Part shown: one piece after another, positions 1 through 7,770 of the stretch
How positions within the stretch are numbered: the stretch's first letter is position 1
How the letters are laid out: the number at the start of each line of letters is the position of its first letter
DNA from: Flavobacterium reichenbachii
GTDB lineage: Bacteria > Bacteroidota > Bacteroidia > Flavobacteriales > Flavobacteriaceae
Reading direction: 5' to 3'
DNA length: 64,000 bases
Assembly: GCF_002217435.1 (NCBI RefSeq)
Contig: NZ_MUHF01000007.1
Coordinates: 302,555-366,554 of the forward strand
Program-made: the position numbers and the translations under genes
The notes under the pieces: generated by a model
Database searches by the model: none
Told to the model about the DNA's origin: nothing
The model's input: the letters and a program-made list of their open reading frames with translations, nothing else

Positions 1-331
1 AAACATTTTCGATAGAAGGAGCTCTGTTTTTAGAATAGTTTTTTTTAAAAGAATACCATCCGATGCGATGAAGCTTTCTTTCCTTTGTTAGTTTTGTGTT
101 TTGGATGAATTCAAATAACTCTCTCGACTGCAGATAATTTTTTCTTTGAATGTTGGTCTGAAATGAATTTATAATTGTGGCAGCAATCGAGCCTCCGCAG
201 ACTCCGATAATCAAATCGGGAGAGAGGCCTTTATCTTCAAATGCGGCAAACATACCGCAATACATAGCAAAGCGTGTTCCTCCGCCAGAAAAAACAATTA
301 CTCTTTTATATTTAGCGCTATGCTCTGTCAT
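1..331 (-). CDS. Patatin-like phospholipase family protein (partial, 3' end outside window)
   Basis: Only the first 110 or so residues are in the window. The start ATG at 331 overlaps the stop of the CdsA-like gene as ATGA, which suggests translational coupling. A glycine-rich oxyanion-hole motif (SGGGTR, residues 15-20) is followed by the region where patatins carry the G-x-S-x-G nucleophile elbow. Here that region reads IGVCGGS, so by alignment Cys45 sits where the catalytic Ser is expected. The Asp of the Ser-Asp dyad lies beyond the edge. It would be expected to act on acyl lipids at the cytoplasmic face of the membrane, consistent with its two phospholipid-synthesis neighbours. The fold is well supported; the activity is uncertain because of the Cys. 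Confidence 0.75.
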   Translation of the reverse strand, partial: MTEHSAKYKRVIVFSGGGTRFAMYCGMFAAFEDKGLSPDLIIGVCGGSIAATIINSFQTNIQRKNYLQSRELFEFIQNTKLTKERKLHRIGWYSFKKNYSKNRAPSIENV

Positions 332-1170
332 GCTATTAAATAGTAGAAGATCAACCAATAATATATTGGTGTAATAAACATTAAGCTGTCTATTCTGTCT
401 AATAATCCTCCGTGTCCGGGAATAAGATTTCCAGTGTCCTTGACGCCGGCATTTCTTTTAATATAAGACATGAATATATCTCCAAAAAATCCCAAAATCC
501 CAATTAGAATTCCTAGCAAACTATAAAAAAGAAAACTTCGTTCGGGTAATAATATAAAACCCAGAAGATTGCATAAGAATATTGTTAATACCAGACCTCC
601 CAAAAAACCTTCTAGCGTTTTATTCGGACTTATGACAGGAGTGATTTTTGTTTTGCCAAATGCCTTTCCGGTTAAATATTGAAACACATCATTTAACTCG
701 GTTGGAACAACAAGAAGTATTAAGATATATACTCCGATCATATTTGAAAATGGAAAATGAATATTGTAAATAAAACTTAAATGACCGATCGAAAATGTAC
801 ATAAAAAGATACCTAAAGAAACAAGCAATCCCCTTTTTTTGGATATTTTATTTTTTATGAAAATAGTATATATCCCAAAAGAGATAGCAAAAAGACTGGT
901 ATAAAGTATAAAATCAAAATAGTTTTTACTGTAAAGTGAAAAATACTCCGGAATTAAAAATAGAAAAAGCAGAACGGCCGTTTTTTTATTGTAAAAATTA
1001 TACATTGATAAAAACTCTTTCATTCCCCAGAAAGATAAAAAACAAATAAATAAATTCATCAATATAGGATGCAGTACTGCCAAAGAGAATATTACGATGA
1101 TTACCACCCAGCTCCTAACTCTTAGAGGTACATCTGCGTATTTGTTTGTTTTGAGACTTTCTTCGTTCAT
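328..1170 (-). CDS. CdsA-like phosphatidate cytidylyltransferase
   Basis: This 280-residue integral membrane protein has about eight hydrophobic segments. The CTP-transferase family signature covers residues 235-261 (S-x-I-K-R, then K-D-x-G, then GHGGLLDRID), with a second conserved motif SPNKTLEG at 181-188. The family makes CDP-diacylglycerol from phosphatidic acid and CTP. It lies 7 bp downstream of a CDP-alcohol phosphotransferase and overlaps the patatin-like gene by 4 bp, so the three probably form one operon. The neighbour set resembles the E. coli ynbA-ynbB pair more than the usual frr-cdsA-dxr context, so this may be a second, specialised paralogue rather than the housekeeping CdsA. 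The reaction is well supported; the specialised role is inferred. Confidence 0.88.
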   Translation of the reverse strand: MNEESLKTNKYADVPLRVRSWVVIIVIFSLAVLHPILMNLFICFLSFWGMKEFLSMYNFYNKKTAVLLFLFLIPEYFSLYSKNYFDFILYTSLFAISFGIYTIFIKNKISKKRGLLVSLGIFLCTFSIGHLSFIYNIHFPFSNMIGVYILILLVVPTELNDVFQYLTGKAFGKTKITPVISPNKTLEGFLGGLVLTIFLCNLLGFILLPERSFLFYSLLGILIGILGFFGDIFMSYIKRNAGVKDTGNLIPGHGGLLDRIDSLMFITPIYYWLIFYYLIA

Positions 1171-1177
1171 TGAACTT

Positions 1178-1777
1178 TTAAGATTTCAGTGTTTTTTTTA
1201 TTCTAACGTAAGTACTTATGAGCAATAATACAATAATAACTGTAAAAATCCAGATGGAGTAATTGGAAAGATTAACAGAAGAAAATTTCAAAATTCCGTA
1301 AACTCCTAAGAGCAAAGCTCTGTCGCTTTTTCCCATCGGGCCGTCGTATCTTCTTTCGCCTTTGATGGCTTTTCCCATAACACCGGCAAATTCATTTACA
1401 ACACTTAATACAATAAATAAAACAACAAGATATAAAGCCTCTGACTCAAATTTCAGCAGTGGAAAAAACACAAACAAATCAGACACAATGTCTCCCATTT
1501 CGTTTAGCATTTCTCCTGTTTTACTGGTCAGGTTATATTTTTTAGCCATCATTCCGTCTAAAGCATTAAGAGCCATTCGAAGCAATAAACCAATTGGAAG
1601 CAATAAGAAAAATAAAGTATTGAAATCTGCATACCAAAAAGAGATGCCGATTAAGAGTGATAAAACACAAGATCCAACAGTAATTTGATTGGGACTGATG
1701 TTTTTTTTATGTAGAAAATGGAGTAGTGGTGATAATAATTTTTGAAACTGAGGTTTGATGGTGTATATAGAAATCAT
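1178..1777 (-). CDS. CDP-alcohol phosphatidyltransferase family protein (YnbA-like)
   Basis: This 199-residue protein has about five membrane helices. The CDP-alcohol phosphotransferase motif runs from residue 71 to 96: N71-A-L-D74-G75, A78-K79, eight residues, G88, then N92 and D96. The family norm is four metal-binding Asp; here the first and third are Asn, and the usual Arg after Ala is Lys. From memory, E. coli YnbA has the same Asn pattern, so this looks like a subfamily trait rather than decay. The expected role is transfer of a phosphatidyl group from CDP-diacylglycerol to an unknown alcohol. It is the first gene of the operon with the CdsA-like and patatin-like genes. A TACATTTG box lies about 25 bp upstream. 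Confidence 0.82.
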   Translation of the reverse strand: MISIYTIKPQFQKLLSPLLHFLHKKNISPNQITVGSCVLSLLIGISFWYADFNTLFFLLLPIGLLLRMALNALDGMMAKKYNLTSKTGEMLNEMGDIVSDLFVFFPLLKFESEALYLVVLFIVLSVVNEFAGVMGKAIKGERRYDGPMGKSDRALLLGVYGILKFSSVNLSNYSIWIFTVIIVLLLISTYVRIKKTLKS

Positions 1778-1801
1778 TTAAGCAGATATTTTGTACACAA
1801 A

Positions 1802-1809
1802 CAAATGTA
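1802..1809 (-). promoter_or_regulatory. Candidate -7 box of the phospholipid operon
   Basis: The minus strand reads TACATTTG, a match to the Bacteroidota TAnnTTTG box, 25 bp ahead of the ATG at 1777. No clear TTG -33 element is seen at the normal distance. Confidence 0.4.
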
Positions 1810-1927
1810 ATAAAAAAACCTTCGTTTGTTAGAGCGGTAAAGAATTTTGTTTTTTTAGTTAAAAGACTTTTTCTCAGTACTAAAGAGCTGTTGGTTCAAA
1901 TAAAATGTTCTTATTTTCTAAATTGTT

Positions 1928-1957
1928 TTGGATAAGCAAAAAATAATTATATCTTTG
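1928..1957 (+). promoter_or_regulatory. Promoter of tRNA-Pro
   Basis: TTG at 1928-1930, a 19-bp spacer and TATCTTTG at 1950-1957 match the Bacteroidota TTG-N19-TAnnTTTG promoter. It ends 10 bp before the tRNA. Confidence 0.8.
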
Positions 1958-1967
1958 CACCCGCTTA

Positions 1968-2042
1968 CGGGGTGTAGCGTAGCCCGGTTATCGCGCCTGC
2001 TTTGGGAGCAGGAGGCCGCAGGTTCGAATCCTGCCACCCCGA
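1968..2042 (+). tRNA. tRNA-Pro (TGG anticodon)
   Basis: A cloverleaf can be drawn with acceptor CGGGGTG/CACCCCG, anticodon stem CCTGC/GCAGG around loop TTTGGGA (anticodon TGG), and T stem GCAGG/CCTGC with loop TTCGAAT. The discriminator base is A at 2042. CCA is not encoded: the next bases are CGA. Confidence 0.97.
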
Positions 2043-2044
2043 CG

Positions 2045-2079
2045 AAAATCCTTTCTGTTTCTACAGAAAGGATTTTTTA
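2045..2079 (+). terminator. Intrinsic terminator of tRNA-Pro
   Basis: The stem AAATCCTTTCTG / CAGAAAGGATTT has a 6-nt loop and is followed by a T run, directly after the tRNA. Confidence 0.85.
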
Positions 2080-2129
2080 TTTTATCTTGTTTGATATTCC
2101 TTATTTTAGAATAACAAAAACTGATTATG

Positions 2130-2165
2130 TTGAATCATTATTCCAACAATAAAAACTTACTTTTG
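2130..2165 (+). promoter_or_regulatory. Candidate trxB promoter
   Basis: TACTTTTG at 2158-2165 matches TAnnTTTG and lies 29 bp before the trxB ATG. The nearest upstream TTG (2130-2132) gives a 25-bp spacer, longer than usual, so the -33 assignment is weak. Confidence 0.5.
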
Positions 2166-2194
2166 CACCATCAAATTATTTATACAATTATATT

Positions 2195-3142
2195 ATGTCA
2201 GATACAATAGAAAAAATTAAATGCCTAATTATAGGTTCTGGTCCTGCAGGTTATACTGCAGCTATTTATGCGGCTAGAGCAAATATGAATCCAGTTTTAT
2301 ACCAAGGAATGCAGCCGGGCGGTCAGTTGACAACGACCAACGAGGTTGAAAATTTCCCTGGATATGTAGATGGTGTTACAGGGCCGGAAATGATGGTGCA
2401 GCTGCAAGAACAAGCAAAACGTTTTGGTGCTGATATTCGTGACGGCTGGGCAACAAAAGTTGATTTTTCTGGAGATATTCATAAAGTATGGATTAACGAT
2501 TCTATCGAATTACATTGTGAAACTGTTATTATTTCTACAGGAGCTTCGGCTAAATATTTAGGATTACCATCAGAACAGCATTATTTGAATATGGGCGGAG
2601 GAGTTTCTGCCTGCGCAGTATGTGATGGATTCTTTTACCGTAATCAGGAAGTGGTAATTGTAGGAGCAGGAGATTCTGCTTGTGAAGAAGCTCATTACTT
2701 ATCTAAACTTTGTAAAAAAGTAACGATGCTGGTAAGAAGCGAAAAATTCAGAGCTTCAAAAATTATGGAAGATCGTGTTCGCAAAACAGAAAATATCGAG
2801 ATTTTAATGAACCATGATACTCTGGAAGTTGTGGGTGACAATCAAGTAGTTCATGCCATCAAAGCATTAAATAAAACTACTGGAGAAGTTGTAGAAATTC
2901 CTGCAACAGGATTTTTCGTAGCAATTGGACACAAACCAAACACAGACATTTTTGCAGATTATATCACACTAGACGAAACAGGGTATATCGTAAATACTCC
3001 TGGAACTTCTAATACAAATGTTGCTGGTGTTTTTGTAGCTGGAGATGCAGCAGATCATGTATACCGTCAGGCAATTACTGCTGCCGGAACAGGATGTATG
3101 GCTGCTTTGGATGCCGAAAGATATTTGGCTTCAAAAGAGTAA
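2195..3142 (+). CDS. trxB: Thioredoxin-disulfide reductase
   Basis: This 315-residue cytoplasmic flavoprotein transfers electrons from NADPH through FAD to thioredoxin. Visible features are the N-terminal FAD motif GSGPAG (residues 14-19), the redox pair C140-A-V-C143 inside the usual low-molecular-weight reductase context, the NADPH motif GAGDSACEEA just after it, and the C-terminal FAD motif ending in VAGDAAD. Length and motif order match the bacterial family closely. It appears to be a single-gene unit with its own upstream TAnnTTTG box and a strong hairpin terminator at 3205-3236. Confidence 0.97.
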   Translation: MSDTIEKIKCLIIGSGPAGYTAAIYAARANMNPVLYQGMQPGGQLTTTNEVENFPGYVDGVTGPEMMVQLQEQAKRFGADIRDGWATKVDFSGDIHKVWINDSIELHCETVIISTGASAKYLGLPSEQHYLNMGGGVSACAVCDGFFYRNQEVVIVGAGDSACEEAHYLSKLCKKVTMLVRSEKFRASKIMEDRVRKTENIEILMNHDTLEVVGDNQVVHAIKALNKTTGEVVEIPATGFFVAIGHKPNTDIFADYITLDETGYIVNTPGTSNTNVAGVFVAGDAADHVYRQAITAAGTGCMAALDAERYLASKE

Positions 3143-3204
3143 CGAATATTGTTTCAGGTTTTCTTTGTTTAAAGTTTCAAGTTATCGGAACCTCTTATAA
3201 ATAT

Positions 3205-3236
3205 AAAAGTCCCTTTTATTTTAAAAGGGACTTTTT
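3205..3236 (+). terminator. Intrinsic terminator of trxB
   Basis: The stem AAAAGTCCCTTTT / AAAAGGGACTTTT has a 5-nt loop and a T tail. Confidence 0.85.
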
Positions 3237-3246
3237 GTTTTACTCT

Positions 3247-3332
3247 CGCAAAGGAGCAAAGTTTTTCTCATTTTGTGTTATTTCAACAAAGAAGATACCT
3301 TAGAAACTTAGTGTCTTAGAACCTTTGCCGCT
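3247..3332. repeat. Degenerate CAAAG/CTTAG intergenic repeat
   Basis: Short iterated words (gcaaaggagcaaag on the left; cttagaaact, gtgtcttagaa and cctttgccgc on the right) form loosely inverted arms between convergent genes. Similar arrays occur near 51490, 52640-52800 and 55010-55110. It is not coding. Confidence 0.5.
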
Positions 3333-3335
3333 TAT

Positions 3336-4169
3336 TTATTTAATTTTCTTAATCAATTTTGCTTCTTCAGAAAAACGGGTAAGTTCAATTTTTGGATTTC
3401 CAAAAAGAGTAAGTTCAGATTTGTCTCCAGCAGCTATAGAAATAGTAAGTTCTGCTAAAATGCTTGCTGTTGAACCGCTTTCTGCTGTAATGTTTGAATC
3501 TTTAAGCGTAAATTTAGGACCATTAAAAACAGAATTATTATCTAATCTAATCGTAGCTTTTTCTGCAATTCCTTCAATTGTTGCTACAGCTTTCTGATAC
3601 AAATCGCACTTGAATTTTATAGAAGATACTAAAGCTTTAACAGAAGAACTTTTACTTAATTGTAAGTTTCCGTCTTCAGACTTTAGGTTTAGTTCTGTTT
3701 TAGATTTATCATCTGCTACTAAACTAAATTTTTTAGAATTTACATTTAGAAATAATTTAGAATAATCAAAGCTGTTAAAAGTAATATTATCCAGCTGCAG
3801 TTCCTGAATAGCGTAGACAATAGCTTCATTTTTGGCAGTTACTTTGTTTAATGTGTTGGTGTAAGTAACACGCACAACTAGTTTTTTGAATATAGTAGAT
3901 TCTTTAGAAGTGTATAATCGAAGTGTTTTTTCTCTTAAATCCATTCCGATAATGTCATGAAGATTATCATCGGCTTCGATTTTAATTTCATTTTTTTCTC
4001 CTCGTTCCAAATAAACTTCTAAATTGTCATCGGCTTCAATGGCATCAAAACTTCCTACTTCTTTTATAGAAGTGGTGACAATTTTAGATCCTTTTATTTT
4101 CTCTCTTTTTTGAGCAAAGGTTAATGTCGTAACTAATAATAATAGGATAAGGCCTGTACTTTTTTTCAT
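3336..4169 (-). CDS. DUF2807 (head GIN domain) family exported protein
   Basis: From the Met at 4169 the protein is 277 residues and begins with a clean signal peptide (MKKSTGLILLLLVTTLTFAQ). That start is preferred over the ATG at 4208, which would add 13 residues in front of the signal peptide. The mature part is rich in short beta-strands with the repeated phrase EADDNL, as in DUF2807 beta-solenoid adhesin-like proteins. It is the last gene of the PadR-PspC-DUF2807 set and a divergent paralogue of the lipoprotein just upstream. The role in the cell envelope is inferred. Confidence 0.75.
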   Translation of the reverse strand: MKKSTGLILLLLVTTLTFAQKREKIKGSKIVTTSIKEVGSFDAIEADDNLEVYLERGEKNEIKIEADDNLHDIIGMDLREKTLRLYTSKESTIFKKLVVRVTYTNTLNKVTAKNEAIVYAIQELQLDNITFNSFDYSKLFLNVNSKKFSLVADDKSKTELNLKSEDGNLQLSKSSSVKALVSSIKFKCDLYQKAVATIEGIAEKATIRLDNNSVFNGPKFTLKDSNITAESGSTASILAELTISIAAGDKSELTLFGNPKIELTRFSEEAKLIKKIK

Positions 4170-4251
4170 TAATTCTAGATTTGATTTCGACAAATATAAA
4201 AAAATCATCCACTTTTGATGAATGATTTCTTTTATATTTAACAGATAAATA

Positions 4252-4986
4252 TTATCGCTGGCTAATGCTTCCTCCAGAACTAGAAGTTCTTTCTATACTT
4301 TTAGGAGTAATATCATAATGAATACTTCCACCGCTGCTGGCTTCAGCTTTCAGACTTACTATTGGATGTACATTTACAGTACCGCCGCTAGAAGCTTCGG
4401 CATGAACTTCGTTTGCAAATAATTTTTCAGCATTTATACTGGAGCCGCTAGAAGCCGAAGTTTTAATTTTTAATGCTTTCCCTTCTATATTAATAGAACT
4501 GCCGCTTCCAGAATCAGAAGAAATATAATCAGATTCAATATTCACGTTCATTGTTGCAGCACTCGATGCTTCAATAGTTATATCTTCTCCTTTTATTGTA
4601 TTCCCGGTATTTACGCTAGATGCACTCGATGCTTCCAGTTTAGTTAGTACTGGCATTTTTACCGTTACTCTTTTCATTTTTACATTATGAAAAGATTTGA
4701 ATTTGCAACTAATATACAATGTTCCGTTCTCTACTTTTGTTGTAATATCTTTTTGTAAATTATCATCGGCTTCAACGGTAATTTCAGTAACATCAGACTG
4801 CTCGATTGTTAAGTCGATTGCATTGCTTACTGATACTTTTTTAAATTCACCCTGAACAATTCTTTTTTCTGTAGTAACGTTTCCGCTTCCCTCCACAGAG
4901 TTAATGTTAAAATTACATGAGGCAAACAATAATGCTGTAATAGTGGCAATAATGAATTTTGTAATATGAATGATTATTTTTATCAT
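4252..4986 (-). CDS. DUF2807 (head GIN domain) lipoprotein
   Basis: This 244-residue protein has an N-terminal hydrophobic segment ending in a lipobox (LLFASC), so it is a predicted lipoprotein. The rest is a beta-helix-like repeat rich in EASS and SSGGS phrases, typical of the C-terminal part of DUF2807 proteins. EADDNLQ near residue 74 is shared with the next gene. It starts 3 bp after the stop of the PspC-domain gene, so the two are clearly co-transcribed. A surface or periplasmic structural role is likely but unproven. Confidence 0.82.
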   Translation of the reverse strand: MIKIIIHITKFIIATITALLFASCNFNINSVEGSGNVTTEKRIVQGEFKKVSVSNAIDLTIEQSDVTEITVEADDNLQKDITTKVENGTLYISCKFKSFHNVKMKRVTVKMPVLTKLEASSASSVNTGNTIKGEDITIEASSAATMNVNIESDYISSDSGSGSSINIEGKALKIKTSASSGSSINAEKLFANEVHAEASSGGTVNVHPIVSLKAEASSGGSIHYDITPKSIERTSSSGGSISQR

Positions 4987-4989
4987 GGC

Positions 4990-6720
4990 TTAGTTAATTT
5001 TGATTATTACTCCGTTTTTATCAGTGGTTAGCTGACCTTTTGTTTTTTTTCCGTTTAAAACTTCTTTTCCATTAATTTTGATAGAAACTTCGTTTACGCT
5101 GTCTTTTTCAATATGAGTTTCTTCATTTTCATTATAGTAATTTTCATCATCTTCGTCTGCCGGGCAGTTTAAACAAATGATTTTAGAACCTTTTACTTTG
5201 TAGTTATAGTCACCGCTAAAGTGCAGATTGAAAAAATCATTTTCAGAATCATCGTAATCCTGTACAGAAGAATCTGGTTTAAATAATTGTCCCTCTGGCA
5301 GGTACAAATATACATCAACTTCCTGACCTCTAAATTTGTTTTTTACATCTGTTAGAAAATAATTATCTAATACTAAATGATTTCCGTTGATTTGAACTTT
5401 ATACTCAATCTTTTCTGCTCTTTTTTTAGCACTCGAAAAAGAATTTCCTCTTGCACTTTTCTCAATTTGTATGTATGGAGCAGACTGATCTGTTTGCAGA
5501 ACATGTAAGCGTACATCATTAGAATAAATCAATTGATTGTTGGCAGAATCCTGAACAAACTCAAACTCTCTATGGTGATTTAGATCTTTTGCATAATAGT
5601 CATTATATCTAAATTTTACGTAAAGCGTATCTTTTGTCGTAATGTTTATTGCTTTTTTCTCAACCGTTTTATTATCATAAGAAATCTCAGTTGCTTGTTT
5701 TATTCCGATACTGATTGCAATTGCTACAGCAATAATCCAGATCGCTAATAAAGTATATTTTGTGATATTTCCGATTGATTTTAAGTTTGGAGACAATAAT
5801 TTGAAACCCAAAAGTGTCATAAAGAAAAACGGAATTCCAACAGCAAACAACATTAATAATCCAAAAGACCAGATTGGATATTCTGTAAAGTTTCCGGCTT
5901 CAACGAAGTTCTGCCAAGGAAAATCTATAAAAATATTAGTTCCTAAAGTAAAAACTCCAATTAAAAGCATCACTAAAATGCTCAATCCAGACATAATTAA
6001 AACGATTCCTAAAAACTTAGCAAACACTTTAAACATCGTCATGACAAAGTCTCCAAATGAACTACTTATTCTCTCAGCTCCCGACTTTACATGATTTCCC
6101 ATTGCATCATAATCTGCATTTTTAAATTTCTCAGACAAGGATTCAATTTCTTCACGAACCTTTTTTTCGATATTAGAAATTGTTACTGGCTCTCCGGTCA
6201 TTTCTAGTTTTTCTGATGTTGTAACAGCTTCCGGAGTTACAATCCAAAGAACGAAATAAGCTAAAATACCAGTTCCAAAACCTGCAAAAACAAATATTAA
6301 GAACAATATTTTTATCCACACAGCATCAATTCCAAAATAATGTCCAAGACCTGTTGCTACACCTCCAATCATACCTTTCTCTTTGTCTCGGTATAATTTT
6401 TTGTGTTTTCTGTTTGTGTAATCTTTATCAAAAGACTGATTTGGTCTTTCTTCGTCTTCAAGGATATAATCTTCTGGCTGACCCATTACTACAATCACCT
6501 CATCAACATCTTTCAATCCCACAACATGTTTGTCGCTTTTTTGTTTTTCTGTTAATAATTCGGAAACACGCATTTCGATATCTTTAATGATTTCATCTTG
6601 TCCAGACGAATTGTTAAGTGATCGTTTTATAGCGTCAAAATAGCGCGTTAGTTTTAAATATGCATCTTCATCGATGTGAAAAGACATACCTCCTAAGTTA
6701 ATATTTACTGTTTTGTTCAT
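4990..6720 (-). CDS. PspC domain-containing membrane protein
   Basis: This 576-residue protein begins with a cytoplasmic segment (about 1-100) containing the MNKTVNINLGGMSFHIDEDAY opening often seen in Bacteroidota PspC proteins. A PspC domain follows (about 107-165, LYRDKEKGMIGGVATGLGHY, then a membrane helix). Three or four more membrane segments lie at about 225-350, and a large hydrophilic C-terminal region follows. PspC domains belong to phage-shock envelope-stress systems. It lies 6 bp after the PadR regulator gene, which probably represses the operon. The C-terminal domain is not assigned to any named family here. Confidence 0.85.
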   Translation of the reverse strand: MNKTVNINLGGMSFHIDEDAYLKLTRYFDAIKRSLNNSSGQDEIIKDIEMRVSELLTEKQKSDKHVVGLKDVDEVIVVMGQPEDYILEDEERPNQSFDKDYTNRKHKKLYRDKEKGMIGGVATGLGHYFGIDAVWIKILFLIFVFAGFGTGILAYFVLWIVTPEAVTTSEKLEMTGEPVTISNIEKKVREEIESLSEKFKNADYDAMGNHVKSGAERISSSFGDFVMTMFKVFAKFLGIVLIMSGLSILVMLLIGVFTLGTNIFIDFPWQNFVEAGNFTEYPIWSFGLLMLFAVGIPFFFMTLLGFKLLSPNLKSIGNITKYTLLAIWIIAVAIAISIGIKQATEISYDNKTVEKKAINITTKDTLYVKFRYNDYYAKDLNHHREFEFVQDSANNQLIYSNDVRLHVLQTDQSAPYIQIEKSARGNSFSSAKKRAEKIEYKVQINGNHLVLDNYFLTDVKNKFRGQEVDVYLYLPEGQLFKPDSSVQDYDDSENDFFNLHFSGDYNYKVKGSKIICLNCPADEDDENYYNENEETHIEKDSVNEVSIKINGKEVLNGKKTKGQLTTDKNGVIIKIN

Positions 6721-6726
6721 GACTGA

Positions 6727-7056
6727 TTAGTTTTGATTGGTGATTAGTTTAACAGCGTCAGACAATTCTGTCCAGGTTCCGTTAAGTTCGTTTAAAAATG
6801 TTTTTCCTATTTCGGTTAGTCCATAATATTTTCTTGGCGGCCCTGAGGTCGATTCTTCCCAGCGATAATTTAGGAGACCGTCGTTTTTCAACCTAGTTAA
6901 AAGCGGATAAACTGTTCCCTCAACAACTAGTAATTTGGCGTTTTTTAAAGTGTCTAATATTTCTGATGTGTAGGCATCCTGCTCTTTTAATACAGATAAG
7001 ATGCAAAACTCAAGAACACCTTTGCGCATCTGTGCTTTTGTGTTTTCAATGTTCAT
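6727..7056 (-). CDS. PadR family transcriptional regulator
   Basis: The protein has 109 residues. The winged-helix fold is recognisable from MRKGVLEFCILSVL, the recognition-helix phrase VVEGTVYPLLTRLKNDGLL and the wing ESTSGPPRKYYGLTEIG, all typical of PadR proteins of the short (PadR-s2) type. It is the first gene of the operon with the PspC and DUF2807 genes, which suggests autoregulated control of envelope-stress functions. The inducer is unknown. Confidence 0.92.
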   Translation of the reverse strand: MNIENTKAQMRKGVLEFCILSVLKEQDAYTSEILDTLKNAKLLVVEGTVYPLLTRLKNDGLLNYRWEESTSGPPRKYYGLTEIGKTFLNELNGTWTELSDAVKLITNQN

Positions 7057-7134
7057 AATTTCATTTTGTTTTTTTTTGATTGAACAATTCGTTTTTTGAT
7101 TGATGATGATTGATTGATGATTGATCGTTTTTTT

Positions 7135-7226
7135 AGGAGCTATTTCCTGCTATCCGTTTCAATCTTTTGTGCTCCCGATAGCTATCGGGACCGGCACAAA
7201 AGGATTTCCACTTCTATCAGGGCTAG
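7135..7226. repeat. Dispersed hairpin repeat, copy 1
   Basis: The left arm TTCCTGCTATCCGTTTCAAT and right arm GGATTTCCACTTCTATCAGG flank a hairpin with base CTTTTG/CAAAAG and an inner palindrome CCCGATAGCTATCGGG. A second copy lies at 49371-49444 with near-identical arms and a different hairpin sequence. It sits between the DUF4870 and PadR genes. Confidence 0.8.
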
Positions 7227-7262
7227 AACATCCCTTTGTCTATAACTTTTAATTCTAGCAGC

Positions 7263-7766
7263 TTACTTTATAAAAGGAATCGTCATCGGATATTTGTATA
7301 ATTCTCCGTTTGATGTTTTTATAGAAGCGTAAATCACTAAAAAGAATTCAACAATTTTTAATATTCCAAAAAGAAAAACCGCTGTTAGACCTACACTTAT
7401 TAAACCAATATTTCCTCTAAAATCAAAATTTCTGATGATGAAATCTTCATCGTTAAAAACAGCTTCCATCGGAATGTTTTGTAAAACCACAGCGATAAAA
7501 ATCGGAATTGCGATTAATGCTAAAATTAAAGTGTAAAGCAATAAGCTCAATTGAAAATTTAACGTTTGTTTTCCGTTATGATTTACAAATTCTGATTTGT
7601 CTTTGTAACTCGTCCAGATTAATATCGGGAAAATATAATTCCCAAACGGAATAAAATATTGAGTCAAAGTACTTAAGTGTGTGAACGTTGCAGTGTTCTT
7701 TTCTGACGTTGTTTCCATGATGAGTGGTGTTGTTGTTTCCATGATGAGTGGTGTTGTTGTTTCCAT
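7263..7766 (-). CDS. DUF4870 domain-containing membrane protein
   Basis: The ORF encodes 167 residues with three hydrophobic segments (roughly 35-50, 70-95 and 120-145). The phrase THLSTLTQYFIPFGNYIFP followed by NHNGKQTLNFQLS is typical of DUF4870 small membrane proteins. The N-terminus is a tandem duplication (METTTPLI twice, then METT), so there are three in-frame ATGs at 7766, 7742 and 7718. The family core starts after the third, so 7718 is an equally plausible start. There is no obvious ribosome-binding sequence, as is common in this phylum. Function unknown. Confidence 0.8.
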   Translation of the reverse strand: METTTPLIMETTTPLIMETTSEKNTATFTHLSTLTQYFIPFGNYIFPILIWTSYKDKSEFVNHNGKQTLNFQLSLLLYTLILALIAIPIFIAVVLQNIPMEAVFNDEDFIIRNFDFRGNIGLISVGLTAVFLFGILKIVEFFLVIYASIKTSNGELYKYPMTIPFIK

Positions 7767-7770
7767 GATT
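7711..7770 (-). repeat. 24-bp tandem repeat carrying start codons
   Basis: Two perfect 24-bp units (7711-7734 and 7735-7758) and a partial third (7759-7769) encode METTTPLI repeats. Each unit supplies an in-frame ATG. Confidence 0.9.

Noticed and set aside
177..374. A plus-strand ORF at the left edge
   Set aside because: It is antisense to the patatin-like gene, whose motifs are clear on the minus strand.
1928..2152. A 74-residue ORF across tRNA-Pro
   Set aside because: It reads through a complete tRNA gene and its terminator, so it is not coding.
7098..7126. GATTGATGATGATTGATTGATG tract (quoted in part) as an attachment site or operator
   Set aside because: It is a simple low-complexity run just upstream of the PadR gene with no partner copy in the window.
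7711..7770. A possible CRISPR array
   Set aside because: The 24-bp units are adjacent without spacers and lie inside a coding frame; no cas genes are present.
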